Part shown: one piece after another, positions 60,560-64,000 of the stretch
Numbering within the stretch: the stretch's first letter is position 1
Layout of the letters: each line of letters begins with the position of its first letter
NCBI RefSeq assembly: GCF_002743335.1
Contig: NZ_PDZB01000011.1
Coordinates: 1 to 64,000 of the forward strand
DNA from: Sporosarcina sp. P32b
GTDB taxonomy: Bacteria; Bacillota; Bacilli; Bacillales_A; Planococcaceae
Direction: 5' to 3'
DNA: 64,000 nucleotides
Translations under genes and position numbers: made by a program
Notes under the pieces: model-generated
Told to the model about the DNA's origin: nothing
Seen by the model: only the letters and a program-made list of their open reading frames with translations
Database searches by the model: none

Positions 60560-60751
60560 TTACTTTTTATTAGGTCTCATCTCTTTTAATCCAATTCTCA
60601 TGGCGGCTACGGCGCAAGTAACATTTAATATGATTGCGATCACTAAAAATAACCATTTCAACTTTTCAGGTAAATCAAGAAAAATCGCTAAAAATAAAAA
60701 TGTAAAGCCGATTGCAAGCATGGACAAATATAGAGCCAATTTCTTAGACAC
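60560..60751 (-). CDS. Small two-helix membrane protein (63 aa)
   Basis: A 63-residue protein made of two hydrophobic helices (about 5-24 and 29-49) and a basic tail RIGLKEMRPNKK. The start is GTG 60751, with GGAGAGGTGG at good spacing; a longer form is possible but would bury this site. It ends 30 nt before the UbiB-like gene and is probably cotranscribed with it. Family not recognised. Confidence 0.7.
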   Translation of the reverse strand: MSKKLALYLSMLAIGFTFLFLAIFLDLPEKLKWLFLVIAIILNVTCAVAAMRIGLKEMRPNKK

Positions 60752-60879
60752 AAGTAGTCCACCTCTCCTAAGTTCTACCCTTATTGTAGCATGAAAAAAC
60801 AAGTAAATTAAAATGTGTGTTTTTATTCCACAGTTCTGGGGAATCATATAATTACATTAATCAGATAGGAGTGTGGAAA

Positions 60880-61026
60880 ATGACAAAGAGTTATGCAGAT
60901 ACACCTAAAGATGATAATGAAAAGAGTTCAGCAAAATTAGCTAACGATGCAGCGAAAAAAGCGGAAGAACAGGTAGAAGAAATTAAGAAAGATGCAAGGG
61001 AACAAGTGAAAAAAGAAACTAAGTAA
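60880..61026 (+). CDS. Small highly charged protein (48 aa)
   Basis: A 48-residue protein composed almost wholly of Lys, Glu, Asp and Ala, with an amphipathic coiled-coil pattern in AKLANDAAKKAEEQVEEIKK. The ATG at 60880 follows ATAGGAGTG. A strong terminator comes directly after the stop, so this is a complete unit. It resembles small stress-induced, hydrophilin-like Bacillales proteins, but I cannot name it. Confidence 0.72.
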   Translation: MTKSYADTPKDDNEKSSAKLANDAAKKAEEQVEEIKKDAREQVKKETK

Positions 61027-61030
61027 AGCC

Positions 61031-61065
61031 AAAAAGCGATTATTTCCTTGGAAATAATCGCTTTT
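61031..61065. terminator. bidirectional intrinsic terminator
   Basis: AAAAAGCGATTATTTCC pairs perfectly with GGAAATAATCGCTTTTT around TT. Confidence 0.92.
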
Positions 61066-61078
61066 TCATCATAAATAA

Positions 61079-61825
61079 TTATTTCAGCAAATAATGTAAC
61101 ATACGATCCTTATCATCAAAAAACTGCTTCATGATTTGGTAATGACTTGTTTCTTCTAATGTCGTTTCTTGCGCACCTTCATCTGAAAATTCTATGATTT
61201 TTGCGCCTGGATAGGATAATAGCAGAGGGGAGTGTGTGGCAATTATAAACTGTGACCCTTCACCAACTAAATCATGTACTCTGCTTAACATAGACAGTTG
61301 ACGCATAGGTGATAAAGCTGCTTCCGGCTCATCTAGTAAGTAGATGCCATTCCCTCTTAACCGATGAATGAAAGTCGCCCAAAATGATTCGCCATGAGAC
61401 TGTTTATGTAATGAAGTACCTCCGTAGCCATCTATAATCATTGGACTAGGACCTGGTTCACTATCCAACGCCTCAATAGTCGTTGCTAAATTATAGAAAG
61501 TTTCAGCGCGTAGAAAGAATCCATCGGTTGGTCGTATAACGCCTTTGATGAGTGTAATATATTTATCCAATACGGAATGAGAATCATAAGTAGAGAAGTT
61601 AAAGTTCAATGAACCGCCTTCTGGATTAAAACCACATGCAACAGCAATAGCCTCAAGTAATGTAGACTTTCCCGTACCATTCTCTCCGACAAAAAATGTC
61701 ACATTCGGATGAAAGTTAAGCTCGGTCAACGTATTGATACTAGGCAAATGAAATGGATAGTCTTCAAATGAAGGAACTTGATCACGCTTCAAACGCATTC
61801 CACGTATGAATTGGTCTGAATACAT
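61079..61825 (-). CDS. AAA ATPase, ABC/SMC-like (AAA_15/21 type)
   Basis: A 248-residue soluble ATPase with ABC-type motifs: Walker A GENGTGKST at 47-55, a signature-like SHGESFW, Walker B IYLLDEPEAALSP and the His switch IIATHSPLLL. There are no membrane segments and no partner permease, so it belongs to the stand-alone OLD/RecF-like predicted ATPases. A nuclease partner gene is not present. ATG 61825 is preceded by AAAGAGGTATCC. Function unknown. Confidence 0.82.
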   Translation of the reverse strand: MYSDQFIRGMRLKRDQVPSFEDYPFHLPSINTLTELNFHPNVTFFVGENGTGKSTLLEAIAVACGFNPEGGSLNFNFSTYDSHSVLDKYITLIKGVIRPTDGFFLRAETFYNLATTIEALDSEPGPSPMIIDGYGGTSLHKQSHGESFWATFIHRLRGNGIYLLDEPEAALSPMRQLSMLSRVHDLVGEGSQFIIATHSPLLLSYPGAKIIEFSDEGAQETTLEETSHYQIMKQFFDDKDRMLHYLLK

Positions 61826-61874
61826 AGGATACCTCTTTCCTCTATGGCTTTTAAAAGATTATTACGTAAAGAAA

Positions 61875-62666
61875 TCAATCCAACAGGTCAGGTTCTTCGC
61901 TCATAATGTTTTCCCATAGCGGTTGGAAGTTTTCCCAACCATCAATATCTCTACCAACTTGTTTAGCAGTGCTCGCTGCATGCTCGGGAGGAATCGGACT
62001 TACAATGCCGGCAGCTTCCGCTAGTAATTGTACTTGGCAAGAACGTTCCAGCGTAATAAACCAAAATGCAGCAGCATCAACAGTTTGTCCAACCGTTAAT
62101 GGACCGTGATTCTTTAGGAATATCGCTTTGTTATGTGCTAATGCGTTTGCAACTTTTACCCCTTCATCTTCCTCATACACGACACCAGAAAACTCATCCA
62201 GTACAGAGTGATCATTGTAAAACGCACAAGCATCTTGTGTTAACGGATCAATTAGTCTACCTGTCGATGCCCATGTTTTTCCGTATACTGGATGCAAGTG
62301 AACTGAAGCAATAACGTCGGGTCTGGCTTCGTGAATAGCAGAGTGAATAACTAGGGCAGATTTATGGAGTGAATATTTCCCCTCAACTACTTCACCATCC
62401 GGATTTACCAAGACGAGATCGGAGGCTTTGATCTTAGCGAAAGGTACGCCATAGGGATTAACCCACATATGATCTTTGAATTCTGGATCACGATATGTCG
62501 CGTGACCCGCCACGCCTTCTGTAAAACCGAAACGAGCAAACAGGCGAAACGCACCTGCTAATCGTTGTTTATTATGTTGACGCTCTTCATCAAGAGTCGA
62601 AAACATTGGATATTGTAAATAATCGGTTACGTTCTCTCCACGTACACGTTCTTCGCTGAAATTCAT
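61875..62666 (-). CDS. Class II aldolase/adducin family protein
   Basis: A 263-residue protein of the class II aldolase/adducin fold. Metal-binding histidines are visible in VASVHLHPVYGKTW and FLKNHGPLTVG; GVAGHATYRDPEFKDHMWVNPYG is an N-terminal family segment. The start is ATG 62666 behind GGAGGG. It most resembles the group with FucA- or HpcH-unlike, uncharacterised substrates; fuculose-phosphate-type or 3-oxo-acid decarboxylation are both possible. Confidence 0.85.
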   Translation of the reverse strand: MNFSEERVRGENVTDYLQYPMFSTLDEERQHNKQRLAGAFRLFARFGFTEGVAGHATYRDPEFKDHMWVNPYGVPFAKIKASDLVLVNPDGEVVEGKYSLHKSALVIHSAIHEARPDVIASVHLHPVYGKTWASTGRLIDPLTQDACAFYNDHSVLDEFSGVVYEEDEGVKVANALAHNKAIFLKNHGPLTVGQTVDAAAFWFITLERSCQVQLLAEAAGIVSPIPPEHAASTAKQVGRDIDGWENFQPLWENIMSEEPDLLD

Positions 62667-62859
62667 TAAATAACCCTCCATATATTCTTAATAAATAAAT
62701 ATTCTCTATAAAAAGAATAACTTGCCATTACGAAAATATCAAATACAGTCTGTTGTGTTTAGTGCTTGTATATTGACATTTTAAGCAACTTCACAGCATA
62801 TGTGATTAGAAATTGATAGACTACTTGGTAGACATCGAGAAATGAAAGGGGTATGGAAA

Positions 62860-63681
62860 TTGAATCAAGATAAAAAGATCGTGTTCTTTGATTTAGATGG
62901 AACATTAATGGACCATAACAAAATGATTTCAGAATCGACGAAACAATCCCTGACAGCATTGCGGGAAAAAGGCATATACTCTGTTATTTGTACTGGTAGA
63001 GCACCCCTTATGTTCAAGTGGTTGTTAGAAGAATTATCATTTGATTCCTATGTTTCCATGAATGGACAGCATGTGGTCTTAGAAGAAGAAGTAATTTACT
63101 CAAATCCCATGAAACTAGAAGTCATAAAGCAACTTACCGAGCTTGCACACAAAAATGGGCATGGATTGACATACTCCACATTTGAGTCGTTTGTGTCGAA
63201 CGTCGATGCGCATCCACTCATACAAGAGGGGACCGCTCGTTTAAAAATACCTTATCCTCCTGTAGATCCGGAAGTATATTTACATTCTGACGTTAATCAA
63301 GTACAAATTTACTCGCCCGCTAAAGAAACGGAAAAGTATATGGAGTTATTCGAGGATTACTCCTTTATAAGATGGGATGATAACGCGGTGGATATGTTGC
63401 CTGAAGGGGCATCCAAGGCAGTTGGTATTCAAAAAATGCTTGACCATATGAATATTCCTATTGAAAACAGCTATGCATTTGGTGATGGTGCAAATGATAG
63501 GCAAATGATTGAGATGGTAGGTATCGGGATAGCGATGGACAATGCCATACCGGAATTAAAAGAAATAGCAGATTTCGTCACGGCATCTTGTTCAGAAGAT
63601 GGTATTATGAAAGGCTTGATCCAGGTAGGTTTGCTGGAGGAAAAAGATATTCCCTTACTACATGGCAGTATTAAGCAGTGA
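62860..63681 (+). CDS. Cof-type HAD-IIB sugar phosphatase
   Basis: A 273-residue HAD phosphatase. Motif I is FFDLDGTLMD with nucleophile Asp11 and acid/base Asp13, motif II is VICTGRAP, motif III lies at the lysine of GASKAVG, and motif IV is FGDGANDRQMI. The C2b cap covers the middle. TTG 62860 has AAAGGGG at 8-nt spacing; ATG 62842 precedes that ribosome site and is less likely. Broad sugar-phosphate or cofactor dephosphorylation is typical of the group. Confidence 0.9.
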   Translation: MNQDKKIVFFDLDGTLMDHNKMISESTKQSLTALREKGIYSVICTGRAPLMFKWLLEELSFDSYVSMNGQHVVLEEEVIYSNPMKLEVIKQLTELAHKNGHGLTYSTFESFVSNVDAHPLIQEGTARLKIPYPPVDPEVYLHSDVNQVQIYSPAKETEKYMELFEDYSFIRWDDNAVDMLPEGASKAVGIQKMLDHMNIPIENSYAFGDGANDRQMIEMVGIGIAMDNAIPELKEIADFVTASCSEDGIMKGLIQVGLLEEKDIPLLHGSIKQ

Positions 63682-63826
63682 GTCAAAAGGTGTGAATCAA
63701 ATTTCATTCTTGACAGTTATGTGAACGAAGAGTATATTTAGTTGATATACAAAAAGGGAATATTTTAATTTTTCAAATTACTTACAGAGTAATTTGGTTC
63801 ACATCTTGGAGGAGGCCATATTTACA

Positions 63827-64000
63827 ATGAAACTAGAAAAGCAGTGTCGGGAATCAAGAGTCGTACGAACGAGCAGAGTATTTCCGAATGATGTCAACAA
63901 TCATAATACATTGTTTGGCGGACGTTTAATGAGCGATATTGATCAAATTGCATCGATTTCAGCAGCTCGGCACAGCAGAGCAGATTGTGTTACGGCATCT
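63827..64000 (+). CDS. Acyl-CoA thioesterase (hotdog fold), partial
   Basis: The first 58 codons of a gene that runs out of the window, starting at ATG 63827 behind GGAGGAGG. The peptide contains TSRVFPNDVNNHNTLFGGRLM and SDIDQIASISAARHS, which are typical of the YkhA/YciA acyl-CoA thioesterase group, with the substrate-facing Asn-His and the helix Asp. The product hydrolyses acyl-CoA to free acid and CoA. Confidence 0.87.
   Translation, partial: MKLEKQCRESRVVRTSRVFPNDVNNHNTLFGGRLMSDIDQIASISAARHSRADCVTAS

Overview
The window looks like chromosomal DNA of a low-G+C, endospore-lineage Firmicute close to Bacillus, most likely Planococcaceae/Caryophanaceae (Sporosarcina-like). This rests on A+T-rich intergenic DNA, strong AGGAGG-type ribosome sites, frequent TTG/GTG starts, intrinsic terminators after most units, and protein families typical of Bacillales: YkoE/EcfAA/EcfT under a TPP riboswitch, a BceRS-BceAB-type module, YqhG, YusW, a YtvA-type LOV-STAS protein, DUF2935 and amphi-Trp. 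I ran no database search, so the genus is an inference. There is no phage, CRISPR array, rRNA or tRNA, and no intact insertion sequence.

Layout. 1-9.5 kb: a truncated leftward gene, a threonine-synthase-like PLP enzyme, a dicarboxylate/amino-acid symporter with a cre box at its promoter, a TetR regulator that seems to start at CTG, bioY behind a BirA-like operator, two UspA genes, and the ykoE-type thiamine-precursor ECF operon behind a TPP riboswitch. 9.6-18.4 kb: a DnaQ-like exonuclease, a lipoprotein multicopper oxidase with a Met/His-rich head, a resolvase homologue that has lost its catalytic residues and faces a SulP-UspA operon, an ECF sigma/membrane partner pair, DUF2935, aspartate dehydrogenase and an amphi-Trp protein. 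18.7-23.8 kb: MoxR AAA+ ATPase, VWA protein, SNF2 helicase and YqhG.

23.9-28.4 kb: a Bce-type peptide-antibiotic sensing and detoxification module, with a 12-bp-arm palindrome before the ABC genes that may be both terminator and response-regulator operator. 28.7-29.1 kb: a cobalamin riboswitch whose expression platform appears to sequester the ribosome site of an unrecognised 48-residue ORF, closed by its own terminator. 29.2-31.7 kb: TetR, BltD-like acetyltransferase and MATE pump. 31.9-37.3 kb: an SDR/DUF2867 protein, a GMC dehydrogenase with a Tat-exported small subunit, an acidic-repeat lipoprotein and a flavin reductase.

37.4-43.1 kb: a probable exopolysaccharide locus, with a secreted TIM-barrel protein, a membrane-anchored extracytoplasmic protein, a degenerate-GGDEF plus receiver protein, a HEAT-like membrane protein and a processive GT2 synthase. 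43.1-53 kb: NCS1 permease, catalase-related peroxidase, YusW-like lipoprotein, DUF3899 protein and a complete oppABCDF operon with a cre-like site over its promoter. 53-64 kb: LOV-STAS photoreceptor, DinB, a Qnr-like pentapeptide protein, GNAT, MsrA, an MFS pump, a histidine phosphatase with a YcxB-like protein, a UbiB/AarF kinase, small proteins, an AAA ATPase, class II aldolase, Cof-type HAD phosphatase and the start of an acyl-CoA thioesterase.

The two most promising unexplained units are the cobalamin-riboswitch small ORF (28735-29115) and the receiver-controlled polysaccharide locus (37378-43076).
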